From: DATKXU01 sp035528905
GTDB taxonomy: Bacteria; Armatimonadota; UBA5829; DTJY01
Assembly (NCBI GenBank): GCA_035528905.1
Contig: DATKXU010000007.1
Location: 1 to 12,247 of the forward strand
Direction of reading: 5' to 3'
DNA length: 12,247 nt
This document shows, in pieces, positions 1-8,929 of the stretch. The translations under genes and the position numbers were made by a program. How positions within the stretch are numbered: position 1 is the first letter of the stretch; every line of letters begins with the position of its first letter. Under the pieces are notes generated by a model. That model worked only from the letters and a program-made list of their open reading frames with translations, was not told the DNA's origin and searched no databases.

Positions 1-61
1 TACGCGCTGGAAAGTCGAAAATGTGCGCCTTGGGCGCAGCTATGCGTAAGCTCCTGCACAT

Positions 62-85
62 CGCCTTCGGAGTGCTCCGAAGGCG
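62..85. other. Perfect 10-bp inverted repeat (hairpin) upstream of the glycosidase-like gene
   Basis: CGCCTTCGGA (62-71) is followed by a 4-base loop and its exact reverse complement TCCGAAGGCG (76-85). No T-run follows, so it is not a classical Rho-independent terminator. It may end an upstream transcript or be a dispersed repeat. A smaller hairpin, TGCGCC-TTG-GGCGCA, lies at 24-38. The glycosidase frame is open through the whole stretch from base 1, but no convincing start precedes 163. Confidence 0.5.
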
Positions 86-180
86 CCAGCCCTTTGCGGC
101 TTTGGGAGAGAATCTTGCTTGACAATACAGTATCTCCCACAAGGGAGAAACCAAAATCCGAAATGGGAAACAGGAGGTCC

Positions 181-2532
181 ATGGTGAACAGGAGACTTCT
201 CGTGATCTTGGCCTTACTAGGCATCATCTCCGCATTCCTCTCGGCGCCTGCTTGCGCCGATCAGCAGTTCCTCTGGGCAGCCGACACCAGCCTCGGAGGC
301 ATCGCCGACAAGGCGAAAATAGGCGCGTGCCTGGATAGCCTGGAAGCCCACGGTGTGAGCGCCATCTGGGTACAGGTGGAGTTCCCCGGCGAGGGCACAG
401 TGAGCTACAAGAAGACCACGCTGAGCGGCCTCCGCACCGCCGCAAAGTTCAAGACCGGAAACTGGGCGGACGACGATTTCCTCAGCTACGTCATAGACCA
501 GGCGAGGAGCCGCGGCATGAAAGTGATAGTCCTGCTCCACGGCAGCAGCCGGTCGGCCTGGGACGCGAACCCTGATTGGCGCAAGCGGGACAGCAAAGGC
601 AGGGAGGTTCTCTCCGGCGGGCTTGAGAACTTCTGCACGAATTCGCCTTACTGGGATAACGTCTTCTTCCCGATGCTCAGGGAGATCGCGGCAAACTACG
701 ATGTGCACGGCTTCTGCCTCGACACATCTCAAGTGGCTCTTGACACATATGATTCCTGCTTCTGCGCCGCTTGTAAGGCCCGGTTCGAGAAGGAAACCGG
801 GAAGACGCTGCCGCTCAAGCCGGTTGACCGGGCAAAATGGGTTAATCCAACAGTCAAGCTCCACGCGATAAAGCGCGTGGAATGGTCCAACCGGCTCTTC
901 GAGAGGTTCTCTCAGGAAGTTGGGAAGGCTAAGCCCGGCACGCTCGTGCTTCTGAAGGTCAACGGACGCCATGATTCCTACAAGGACGCAGTCTGCGCTC
1001 GCCACGCCGACAAGTACGCCACCTGTGTGACGCCCGAGCTCGGAGCTACGCCTCGGGGGTACGCGGTTGCTCGGAATGAGGCGCGTAAGAAGGCCGGGCA
1101 GCCCCTCCTGGATGAAGGGGACCTTGCCAGACAAGAGGTCGTCCTAGGCATGAACAGGTATGGCTACTACGAGTTCATGCTCAAGAGGGCGCTCGCAGAT
1201 GGCGGCGGCAAGCCCATGATACCGATCAGCGAGTACTGGTTTGCAGAGCAGGCATCCGGGTACATGGGGCCTCTCGAACTCGAGATCGCACAGATCGAAC
1301 TGGCGATCACTGCCGGAGCGAAGGGCTACTGCTTCTCAGGCTCTCTCGCGAGCGCGCTTGCAGAAAACAAGTCCGCCGGAACGACGTGGCAGAATCCCGA
1401 GTATATCGCGTATCTGAAAGACCTGACCGCAGGCGAACGTGCCAAGTGGATCGCCGACATGCAGCCCGACTCCCGCGTTGCCATTCTGTGCGACCGTGAG
1501 GCCGACTTCTGGGCCGGAGATGGTTCGAGGCTGGTCAAATCAGCCGGCGCGTTATTCGCCGCCCTCCAGTATTGGAGGAAGACCCCCGTCACCATCGTGT
1601 CCCCCAGCGAGCCGGACCAGCCCGGTTTCGGACAATCGGGGTACAGGCTCACCGCGGATGCTCTCGCGAGGTACGACTTGGTGATCGCCGCCGGACTCGA
1701 TTATGTAAGCAGAGCGGATCTCCAGACGCTGCGAGAATACCTGGACAAAGGTGGACGTCTGCTCATAATGGGAGCTATCGGCAGACACGGCAAGTTCCTC
1801 GGACAACCCATCTCCGACGATGCCTACGAGATACTGGGCATAACAACAGTCGGCGATCCTGAGCCATCGGGGTTCGTGCTGCCGGCGGCGCAGCATCCGG
1901 TGTTCATGGTGCCTAAGGGGTTTACCGGGCCTATGGGAACTTTTCGCATCAGCGACGACAAGTACGACGCGTTGAGCTACAAGCCGAAGTTCGGCGACGG
2001 CTGGGAGGTGCTCGCAAACGAGGTGAACGACAACGGCAGGCGCGCGGCGATCCTCGTGAAGGAGACCGAAACCGGCGCCGGCAATATCGGCTATCTGAAC
2101 TCCGACATGGTCGGCGGATTCTCAAGCGAGATGCTGAGGATACTGGCAAATATGGTGGTCTTCACCACTGGCCGCAGCACCTCCATCGTGCCCCTGAGCT
2201 TTTCTGAAACAGCAAGTATTAACGCCTTCAAGTCCTCCGACGGCCTGACTAGATACATACACATCTCGACCCTCGACGGCGAATCCGAGGTGCAGTTCCG
2301 GATTCGCGCCGACAAGGGCGCATTTCCGGTGTCAGCAGAGATCATCCTCGGGAACGGCAAAACCAAGCCCTTGCTGATCACTCAAGCGAACCGCGCGCCG
2401 GAGCCAGGTGAAATGATCATATCCCAATCAGGTCACGGCCTCCTCAAGCTCTCCGGCATCGAGCCGCCCTCCGCGATAGTGAAGATCAAATACGAGGCGA
2501 GAGAAGAGAAGCCGGCTGAAGGCCAAGGCTGA
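181..2532 (+). CDS. Secreted glycoside-hydrolase-like protein with a GH42-type trimerisation domain
   Basis: Probable extracellular or periplasmic carbohydrate-active protein of 783 residues; the substrate cannot be read from the sequence. I start at ATG 181 because AGGAGG lies at 172-177 and a clean signal peptide follows (basic MVNRR, hydrophobic core, cleavage after Ala-Cys-Ala near residue 26). GTG 184 has better spacing and is equally possible; the frame is open further upstream. Residues about 30-410 resemble hypothetical glycosyl hydrolase families with a TIM barrel (GHL6/GHL10 type): AIWVQVEF near 61, a G-K-V-I-V-LLHGSSR strand near 112-124, then GFCLDT (Asp181) followed by a CxCxxC motif at 193-198. 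Residues about 430-600 resemble the beta-galactosidase trimerisation domain (VAILCDRE, LDKGGRLLIMG), a class I glutamine amidotransferase-like fold that is usually non-catalytic in these proteins. No carbohydrate transport genes are adjacent. Domain calls are from pattern memory; activity is unproven. Confidence 0.75.
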   Translation: MVNRRLLVILALLGIISAFLSAPACADQQFLWAADTSLGGIADKAKIGACLDSLEAHGVSAIWVQVEFPGEGTVSYKKTTLSGLRTAAKFKTGNWADDDFLSYVIDQARSRGMKVIVLLHGSSRSAWDANPDWRKRDSKGREVLSGGLENFCTNSPYWDNVFFPMLREIAANYDVHGFCLDTSQVALDTYDSCFCAACKARFEKETGKTLPLKPVDRAKWVNPTVKLHAIKRVEWSNRLFERFSQEVGKAKPGTLVLLKVNGRHDSYKDAVCARHADKYATCVTPELGATPRGYAVARNEARKKAGQPLLDEGDLARQEVVLGMNRYGYYEFMLKRALADGGGKPMIPISEYWFAEQASGYMGPLELEIAQIELAITAGAKGYCFSGSLASALAENKSAGTTWQNPEYIAYLKDLTAGERAKWIADMQPDSRVAILCDREADFWAGDGSRLVKSAGALFAALQYWRKTPVTIVSPSEPDQPGFGQSGYRLTADALARYDLVIAAGLDYVSRADLQTLREYLDKGGRLLIMGAIGRHGKFLGQPISDDAYEILGITTVGDPEPSGFVLPAAQHPVFMVPKGFTGPMGTFRISDDKYDALSYKPKFGDGWEVLANEVNDNGRRAAILVKETETGAGNIGYLNSDMVGGFSSEMLRILANMVVFTTGRSTSIVPLSFSETASINAFKSSDGLTRYIHISTLDGESEVQFRIRADKGAFPVSAEIILGNGKTKPLLITQANRAPEPGEMIISQSGHGLLKLSGIEPPSAIVKIKYEAREEKPAEGQG

Positions 2533-2777
2533 AGGAATCGCAGCTAGCCGACCTGCGATCTGAATCGCCTGCCTTCGGGAGTCCGATCCTCGGGCAAGGG
2601 CCGAGACACAGTTACCGCATAAGCAGGCAGGTAGTTTCGCCTGCACGTTAGCAGCAAAAATGTACACTCACAAAGGGCCCGATGTGGAATAACCGCCTTT
2701 GAGGACTGCATTCGCACTATCCGGGGTCGCTGGAGCTGTCAGCCACGGCTGCCCCATAAGGACGGAGGAGGGTCGGA
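2533..2777. other. Intergenic region without a recognised gene
   Basis: About 245 bases separate the glycosidase-like gene from the pseudopilin gene. I see short inverted repeats only: TCGCAG (2538-2543) pairing with CTGCGA (2553-2558), and GCAGGC pairing with GCCTGC around 2622-2643. None is followed by a T-run. I compared it by eye with a cyclic-di-GMP riboswitch, because pili genes often carry one, and found no convincing conserved core. No reliable promoter hexamer pair was found. Confidence 0.4.
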
Positions 2778-3122
2778 ATGCTTCGCTTGATCAGAACGCG
2801 CCGGAGAGGCGGCTTCACGCTCATTGAGATAATGGTCGTCATCCTGATCATCGGGGTCCTGCTGGCCATAGCGTTCCCCGTCTTTGGGAAGGCGCGCGAC
2901 ACCGCGCGAACGAAGACCTGCATACGGAACCTGCGTGAAATCTCAGATGCAAAAGAGCAGTACACGATGGAAGCCAGGAAGAAGGAAGGCGACGCCGTGA
3001 GCTTTGCCAATCTGGTGCCCACGTATCTGAGAAAGACGCCTGAGTGCCCCGCCGGCGGAACCTACGACATACAACCGGCGGGCGAGAATCCGACGTGCAC
3101 GATAGAAGGGCACGAATTGTAA
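2778..3122 (+). CDS. Type IV pseudopilin with prepilin N-terminal cleavage/methylation signal
   Basis: Small inner-membrane-inserted prepilin of 114 residues. A short basic leader (MLRLIRTRRRGG) is followed by FTLIEIMVVILIIGVLLAIA, the class III signal cleaved by prepilin peptidase after Gly12; Phe13 becomes the methylated N-terminus and Glu17 is the conserved Glu5 of the mature protein. The soluble part has a helical segment with TKTCIRNLREI and ends with a Cys-Pro-Ala-Gly-Gly-Thr-Tyr motif and a second Cys near the C-terminus, a pattern common in short pseudopilins of Armatimonadota and Planctomycetota. The start is supported by GGAGGAGGG at 2764-2772. No secretion ATPase, assembly gene or other pilin is in view, so whether it serves secretion, DNA uptake or adhesion cannot be decided. 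A terminator-bearing cassette follows, so it is probably monocistronic and belongs to the host side of the junction. Confidence 0.9.
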   Translation: MLRLIRTRRRGGFTLIEIMVVILIIGVLLAIAFPVFGKARDTARTKTCIRNLREISDAKEQYTMEARKKEGDAVSFANLVPTYLRKTPECPAGGTYDIQPAGENPTCTIEGHEL

Positions 3123-3130
3123 AACGCCCC

Positions 3131-3352
3131 GGCCTTCAATGCCCGGGCTGATCCTTTCATTTGGAAGCCCGGTAACCGGGCTGTTTGGCGACCAAGCGAG
3201 GAGTAGCCCCGTTCACGGGGCTTTTTCTTGACTGGTTGGCAGACCCGTGCTTTAGCGCGGGGAGCATCTGCCAGAAGTTTTCCCGGAAATTTCACCATTT
3301 GTTCTTCCAGCCTCCCCCTCCAAGTCGCCTAAGTATATGGGAGCGACTTTCC
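3131..3352. repeat. Intergenic cassette copy A, a diverged direct repeat of 7203-7404
   Basis: This stretch aligns colinearly with 7203-7404. Shared landmarks in order: a GGGCTG-rich inverted repeat, TGGAAGCCC, a Rho-independent terminator, GGGAGC, TTTCCCGGAAA (3279-3289), GTTCTT (3301-3306), AAGTCGC (3322-3328) and GTATATGGGAGC (3333-3344). From 3279 to 3350 the alignment needs no gap and I count about 51 of 72 identical bases by hand. Copy A carries one extra hairpin (3166-3182). It also holds a 7-bp inverted repeat, AAGTCGC (3322-3328) with GCGACTT (3343-3349), around the GTATATGGG core, which could be a protein-binding site. Confidence 0.7.
3205..3226 (+). terminator. Rho-independent terminator after the pseudopilin gene
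   Basis: AGCCCCG (3205-3211), loop TTCA and CGGGGCT (3216-3222) form a 7-bp GC stem that runs directly into five T residues (3222-3226). A second hairpin, AGCCCGG/CCGGGCT (3166-3182), stands just upstream with a weak T-run. Together they should stop transcription from the pseudopilin side before the phage genes begin. Confidence 0.8.
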
Positions 3353-3452
3353 CCAAGAGGTCAAGTGACCCGCTCCTACTCGTGAATCCTCAGTCACTAG
3401 GCGACACGCCCCCACTCTCGGGGTTAAACTAGTTATCCCGAAGGTTTATCGG

Positions 3453-3466
3453 CGAACAGGCGTTCG
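3453..3466. promoter_or_regulatory. LexA (SOS) box upstream of the terminase operon
   Basis: CGAACAGGCGTTCG matches the Bacillus-type LexA consensus CGAACRNRYGTTCG at all 14 positions, and the perfect inverted repeat extends one base each side (3452-3467). It lies 19 bases before the ATG of the small terminase gene, just ahead of GGAGG at 3475-3479. No convincing -35/-10 pair was seen by eye; TTTATC at 3445-3450 is a weak -10 candidate that would place the box over the transcription start. The match is seen directly; LexA binding is inference and depends on the host LexA type. Confidence 0.65.
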
Positions 3467-3798
3467 CATTTCTTGGAGGTTTGGCATGCTTACTGAAACA
3501 CAGACCAGGGCGGTGGACATGTTGTTCGAGCTCACCGACGAGGAGATCGCCCGAAAGCTGAAGATCAAGCGGGCGACCCTCGAATCCTGGAAACGGAAGC
3601 CGGAGTTCGCCCAAGCGCTCCGGCGCCGGCTGATGGAGAACCGACGGGCGGCCGCGCGCATCCTGTCGCGCCTCTACGTGGAAGCATCACGCGAGCTTGA
3701 GGCGCTGATCCGCTCGGACGATGACAAGAACAAACCAAAGGCAATCATAGAGCTTCTCAAAGTGAGCGGCCTTTTCAAGGAATTGGGGTTGGAGGGGG

Positions 3799-5325
<1,527 letters not shown>

Positions 5326-5539
5326 GATTGACATGGCCCTGCAGTTAAGCCGTGATGACTGGTCAACGAAACCGTGAATCCAGGCAGGTCCTTCGTTCGT
5401 ATTACTTATTAGAAGGAGGTTGCCAAACGGCTGGCGAATACTAAACTGGCATGGGGAGTTTCCTCACTGGTCTGATATTGTTTATCGTGGTGTAAAGCAC
5501 TTAGACCGTGGGGAACATGGTTAAGGGGAGGCCGACGAC
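5326..5539. other. Leader region of the metallopeptidase gene, no clear gene
   Basis: 214 bases between the large terminase and metallopeptidase genes, much longer than the usual terminase-portal gap. A near-perfect Shine-Dalgarno sequence, AGAAGGAGGT (5411-5420), has no properly spaced start: TTG 5420 opens 34 codons but overlaps it. ATG 5451 begins a 14-residue hydrophobic peptide (MGSFLTGLILFIVV) without its own ribosome binding site. TTGACA at 5328-5333 has no matching -10. The base composition seems lower in GC than that of the phage genes. This may be the left edge of inserted cargo or the remnant of an antitoxin-like gene. Confidence 0.4.
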
Positions 5540-6535
5540 ATGCTGAGCGCTGCCATGCGCGACATCTATGACCGACTAAGCCAGGTAGGGTTTGACCGGA
5601 AATTTGTACGGGACTGCATTCTGCCTGAGTGGTGGGACGATAAGCTAGCTGATGTACCCGCCGAGCGTGCCTACGCCGAGGCAATTATCTCTCGGCAGTT
5701 GGGCATAGATATGTCGTGTCTTCGAGACAAGAATTGCGAGCTGGAAACGCGGTTAAGGCTGCCAACGCGCTTCAAGCACAGGCGGGGCATAGGAGATAAA
5801 GAATACAAAGTGGCAGGGATGCTGGGCTGGCGGTTGGCGAAACTCGCGAGCCAGTGTTTGCAACGCCCGACCTCGGTGGCTGACCTGAATGCCGCAGCCA
5901 TCCGCGGGCACATACTAGCAAGCGGAGCACCCTGGGTAGACCTTGAGAACTTGCTGGGCTACTGCTGGAGCATTGGTATTCCCGTAGTTCGACTTTGCCC
6001 ACTACCCAGGGGGGCAAAGAGAATGGCTGGGATGGCGGTGTGGCCGGAGCGTCATCCGGTCATCGTTATCGGGTCTGCGCGGCGGCAGCCGGCATGGCAT
6101 CTCTTTATTGTGGCTCACGAGCTGGGCCACATCGTTCCTGGTCATGTGCAGCAGGGCGAGGGCCGTGTGGATGACAAGGTGGAGCTGGAGTTCTCTGAAA
6201 AGGCCGAGGCAAAAGCAAACGAATTTGCCGTAGAACTGCTGACTGGCGACCCATATCTCTACATCAAACCACCTTCGCGCCCGCTTAGCAGCAGCGAGCT
6301 TGCGGATGCAGCCAAGTCCCTTGGATCGAGGATGGCGATTGATCCTGGATTTGTTGCACTAAACTATTCCTGGACCGAGGGGTCATTCGATGTTGGATCC
6401 TCGGCCCTAAACGAGTTGAACCCAGGTGGGACGGCGCATCCGCTATACAATAAGTTCTATTCGAACCTAAACCTCGACGAGCTTGCCGAGGATAACCAGC
6501 ACCTGTTTGAGTGTCTTACTGGGGCGGGGACGTAG
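5540..6535 (+). CDS. ImmA/IrrE-family zinc metallopeptidase
   Basis: Predicted cytoplasmic metallopeptidase of 331 residues. VAHELGH gives the HExxH zinc motif (His193, Glu194, His197), and EAKANEFAVELL about 30 residues later supplies the likely third ligand (Glu223), the usual ImmA/IrrE (COG2856) arrangement. Family members cleave phage or mobile-element repressors (ImmA of ICEBs1) or regulators of the DNA damage response (IrrE/PprI of Deinococcus). Residues about 1-60 (GFDRKFV, PEWWDDKLADVPAERAYAEA) form an N-terminal module often seen in long ImmA-like proteins in place of a clear HTH. The start has AGGGGAGG at 5524-5531 with 8-base spacing. It lies 12 bases before the PIN-like gene, so the two probably form one unit. 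The target is unknown; a repressor encoded outside the window, or the PIN partner, are candidates. Confidence 0.9.
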   Translation: MLSAAMRDIYDRLSQVGFDRKFVRDCILPEWWDDKLADVPAERAYAEAIISRQLGIDMSCLRDKNCELETRLRLPTRFKHRRGIGDKEYKVAGMLGWRLAKLASQCLQRPTSVADLNAAAIRGHILASGAPWVDLENLLGYCWSIGIPVVRLCPLPRGAKRMAGMAVWPERHPVIVIGSARRQPAWHLFIVAHELGHIVPGHVQQGEGRVDDKVELEFSEKAEAKANEFAVELLTGDPYLYIKPPSRPLSSSELADAAKSLGSRMAIDPGFVALNYSWTEGSFDVGSSALNELNPGGTAHPLYNKFYSNLNLDELAEDNQHLFECLTGAGT

Positions 6536-6547
6536 ACGGTGGCCCCC

Positions 6548-7192
6548 ATGGTTTTCGCCGACGTGGACATCATTCTCAAGCTCGCCGAGTATGATTTGCT
6601 TGACGAGACCTGTGCTCTAGTTGAAATCACCCCCAGCGAAGTCCGTGTAAGACGTGCGACCCCGATAGTGCTTCGGAATAAACGCCAGAAACTAACCACG
6701 GGTCCGAGCCCTAGTCATACCGATGCTGGCTTCGATAGAGCCATTGCCTTCGCGGAAAATGCTCATGCGATCACTGACCGGCCGCCAGATGAATACCACA
6801 AGCCGCTCACGGCGGTCGAAGGCATTGACCCCGGGGAAGGCGGCCTCATCGCAACCGCGCTTACTGTGACCCTGGACCCCGTGATCCTTACTGGCGACAA
6901 GAGATGCCTTCGGGCGCTGGGTAAGAGCGAGAGTCTGAAGGACATCCATAATCGGCTAAAGCGTCGCGTTGTGTGCCTTGAGGAAGTACTTCGGTCAATG
7001 ATACTGCAAGGGAGTTTCGTGTCGGTTCGCGACGCTGTCTCGCTGGCGCCGCCGGACTGCGATACAGCAATCACAAATGCGTTCCGCGGTGCCTCGGAAC
7101 AGGACTGGGAGAGGGTGCTGGAGGAGCTGGAGGTCCACCTTAGGAATCTGGAGGAGGATGTGGGTGAAGGTTGGCTCAAGCGATTATCCTAG
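6548..7192 (+). CDS. PIN-like domain protein, putative ribonuclease partner of the ImmA-like peptidase
   Basis: A 214-residue protein resembling PIN-fold metal-dependent RNases. Acidic positions fall where PIN nucleases have them: Asp5 and/or Asp7 in FADVDIILKLAEY, Glu97 in DPGEGGLIATAL, and Asp117 in VILTGDKRCLRAL. The C-terminal ~90 residues are charged and helical (QDWERVLEELEVHLRNLEEDV) and could bind a partner. ATG 6548 is preferred over in-frame GTG 6539; ribosome binding sites are weak for both, which suggests translational coupling to the metallopeptidase gene ending at 6535. A Rho-independent terminator 47 bases downstream closes the unit. PIN domains are often toxins or RNA-cleaving effectors, but no VapB-type antitoxin is present. 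Toxin or defence function is inference. Confidence 0.65.
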   Translation: MVFADVDIILKLAEYDLLDETCALVEITPSEVRVRRATPIVLRNKRQKLTTGPSPSHTDAGFDRAIAFAENAHAITDRPPDEYHKPLTAVEGIDPGEGGLIATALTVTLDPVILTGDKRCLRALGKSESLKDIHNRLKRRVVCLEEVLRSMILQGSFVSVRDAVSLAPPDCDTAITNAFRGASEQDWERVLEELEVHLRNLEEDVGEGWLKRLS

Positions 7193-7202
7193 CCTGCAGG
7201 CC

Positions 7203-7404
7203 CCCGCCCTCAAGGGCCGGGCTGGCGTTTCGATATGGAAGCCCCGTTGACGGGGCTTTTTTGTTGCCCGGCGGCCACTTGCTTCAGCACAGGGAGCGAA
7301 AATCAGGCGCAGTCCTGCCCGCCGAAAGATTTCCCGGAAAATTCACAAGCCGTTCTTTCAAATCGCCTGCCTAAGTCGCTTATGTATATGGGAGCCGAGT
7401 TTCT
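7203..7404. repeat. Intergenic cassette copy B, a diverged direct repeat of 3131-3352
   Basis: Second copy of the cassette seen before the terminase genes, now before the portal gene. Landmarks: GGGCCGGGCTG, terminator 7239-7262, TTTCCCGGAAA (7330-7340), GTTCTT (7352-7357), AAGTCGC (7373-7379) and GTATATGGGAGC (7384-7395). The last four keep exactly the same spacing as in copy A (offset 4051). The 7-bp inverted repeat around GTATATGGG is degraded on its right arm here. The remaining 170 bases to the portal gene hold no gene that I can see, apart from the LexA-type box described separately. Confidence 0.7.
7239..7262 (+). terminator. Rho-independent terminator after the PIN-like gene
   Basis: AAGCCCCG (7239-7246), loop TTGA and CGGGGCTT (7251-7258) form an 8-bp stem ending in six T residues (7257-7262). 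It should separate the packaging-plus-cargo transcript from the head-gene transcript, so the portal gene needs its own promoter downstream. Confidence 0.85.
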
Positions 7405-7548
7405 GACGAGTGTGGGCGAGAGCCTTCCACTCATCACGCAGGGCTGGTGGGTAGTCACCGGCCCTCTTTGTTTGGTCTTTGGTCCATCGCCCCCGGCCCT
7501 CAACCCTCAAAGGGCGATGGTTTCTCCTATCTGTAGAAGATTTGCGTA

Positions 7549-7562
7549 CGAACATGCGTTCG
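7549..7562. promoter_or_regulatory. LexA (SOS) box upstream of the portal/head operon
   Basis: CGAACATGCGTTCG matches the Bacillus-type consensus CGAACRNRYGTTCG at all 14 positions and differs from the box at 3453-3466 at one base. It abuts the ribosome binding site AAGGAG (7563-7568) of the portal gene, so it lies in or just at the start of the transcript. TATCTG and TAGAAG a little upstream are weak -10 candidates. Binding by LexA is inference. Confidence 0.65.
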
Positions 7563-7574
7563 AAGGAGATGCTC

Positions 7575-8837
7575 ATGAGAACCACACTCACACAACGCGT
7601 TCTGGAGATGTTCAGCAGGAAGAAGCCCGTCATGGAGGAAGTGGCGGCAGCGCAAACGAGACTGGCCAGCACCACACTCCGCTTGGCGGCCTATGCGCCG
7701 GATGACCTTGTGAGCCAGAAGGGGCTGGCCATATACGACGAGATGCAGAAGGACTCCCAGGTGCGCTCCTGCCTGAATACGAAGAAGTTCGCAGTGCTCT
7801 CGAAGGGATGGGACATCCAGCCCGCGAGCGATGACCCGGCGGACGTGGATGTAGCCCGGTTCGTGAAGTTCTGCCTCGAGGACATGCGCGGCTCGGTGCA
7901 AGAACTGCTCTTCAAGGTTCTCGATGCGCTGGCGAAGGGCTTCTCCATGTGCGAGATCAACTACAAGCTGATCGAGGACGGCCCATACGCCGGCATGATC
8001 GGCCTGGAATCCATCAAATCGAAGAACCCGGCGGCGTTCGGCTTCGACACGGACGAGTTCCTAAACGTGCGAGCGCTGACCATGACCGCCCCCGGAATTC
8101 GAACCGACCTGCCGGTGGACAAGTTCATCATCTATACTTACATGCCCGCGTACGAGCTCCCACACGGCGAGTCCGACCTGCGGGCCGCGTACAAGCACTG
8201 GTGGAGCAAAGACGTCGTCCTGAAGTTCTGGAACATGTACCTGGAGAAGTTCGGGATGCCTACCGCGAAGGGCAGCTACCGGCGCGGGATGCCGAAAGAC
8301 CAGCAGGACGATCTCCTCCGCGTGCTCGACAAGATTCAGCAGGAGACGGCGATAGTCGTGCCGGAGGACGTGACCATCGAGTTGCTGGAGGCTCAGAGGG
8401 GCGGCGAGGCCGGTTACCAGGAGGCCGTCGAGTTCCACAACAGGCAGATCGCGAAGGCGATTCTCGGCCAGACGCTCACCAGTGAGGAAGGCTCGCGAGT
8501 CGGCTCTTATGCGCTTGGGAAGGTGCACCTGGACGTGCTGGGCTTCTACCTCCAGAGGCTGAAGCAGGATTTGGAGGAGACGGTGATGCGGGAGCAGCTC
8601 ATCCGCCGGCTGGTGGAGTACAACTTCGCCGGCGGCCAGAGCACGCTACCGGCCGGTGCTCGCCGAGGACGGCGCCGCTACATCGAGGGCAAGAACTACC
8701 CGCGCTTCGTCATCGGGAGTCTCGAGCAGCGAGACCTGGAGATGGTCGGCGGCCTTATCTCAAAGCTGATCGAGGGCAAGGTCGTGGCGCCCGACGAGCC
8801 GTGGATACGCGAGTACCTAGGCATACCGGCGGCGTGA
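7575..8837 (+). CDS. Phage portal protein, Mu gp29-like (DUF935)
   Basis: Forms the dodecameric channel at the head vertex through which DNA passes; 420 residues. Features of the DUF935 family: KDSQVRSCLNTKKFAVLSK then GWDIQPAS near residues 60-85, a helical stem region (FKVLDALAKGFSMCEINYKL), KFIIYTYMP, ELPHGESDLRAAYKHWW, KFWNMYLEKFGMPTAKGSY, and a C-terminal GQTLTSEEGSRVGSYALGKVH segment. I chose ATG 7575 because AAGGAG ends six bases upstream; the longer open frame from TTG 7479 and ATG 7554 would run across the LexA-type box and lacks a ribosome binding site. It is a little shorter than typical gp29 proteins at the C-terminus. The next gene is the protease; no Mu gpF-like minor head gene lies between. 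Confidence 0.92.
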   Translation: MRTTLTQRVLEMFSRKKPVMEEVAAAQTRLASTTLRLAAYAPDDLVSQKGLAIYDEMQKDSQVRSCLNTKKFAVLSKGWDIQPASDDPADVDVARFVKFCLEDMRGSVQELLFKVLDALAKGFSMCEINYKLIEDGPYAGMIGLESIKSKNPAAFGFDTDEFLNVRALTMTAPGIRTDLPVDKFIIYTYMPAYELPHGESDLRAAYKHWWSKDVVLKFWNMYLEKFGMPTAKGSYRRGMPKDQQDDLLRVLDKIQQETAIVVPEDVTIELLEAQRGGEAGYQEAVEFHNRQIAKAILGQTLTSEEGSRVGSYALGKVHLDVLGFYLQRLKQDLEETVMREQLIRRLVEYNFAGGQSTLPAGARRGRRRYIEGKNYPRFVIGSLEQRDLEMVGGLISKLIEGKVVAPDEPWIREYLGIPAA

Positions 8838-8839
8838 CC

Positions 8840-8910
8840 GGCGTGGAGCGATGGAGCAATGGATTCCACACGCCAGTACTCCTACACTCCGCCACCCCAA
8901 TACTCCATTC
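8840..8910. repeat. Octamer repeat array with inverted halves after the portal gene
   Basis: Units of 8 bp in strict register: GGAGCGAT, GGAGCAAT (8845-8860), then reverse-oriented AGTACTCC, TACACTCC, GCCACCCC, AATACTCC (8875-8906). The forward and reverse halves can pair as a long imperfect hairpin; GGCGTG (8840-8845) with CACGCC adds a stem. It starts two bases after the portal stop codon and fills most of the gap before the protease gene. Confidence 0.75.
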
Positions 8911-8929
8911 CCAGAACAGGAGGATCATC

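Noticed and set aside
217..1134. 305-codon open frame on the minus strand inside the glycosidase-like gene
   Set aside because: It lies opposite a well-supported gene, has no recognisable domain and is explained by GC-rich codon usage on the other strand.
2533..2777. Possible cyclic-di-GMP riboswitch before the pseudopilin gene
   Set aside because: Short stems are present but I could not place the conserved GEMM core or tetraloop-receptor pattern.
3228..3256. TTGACT (3228-3233) with TTTAGC (3251-3256) as a sigma-70 promoter with 17-base spacing
   Set aside because: The -10 element matches only three of six positions, overlaps the cassette just after the terminator and is not clearly conserved in copy B.
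5328..5333. Perfect TTGACA as a promoter -35 for the metallopeptidase unit
   Set aside because: No acceptable -10 hexamer occurs 15-19 bases downstream.
7479..7574. Longer N-terminus for the portal protein from TTG 7479 or ATG 7554
   Set aside because: It would translate the regulatory palindrome, has no ribosome binding site, and ATG 7575 has AAGGAG at ideal spacing.
8801..8929. Longer N-terminus for the protease
   Set aside because: It would overlap the portal gene and read through the octamer array; GTG 8930 has a clear ribosome binding site.
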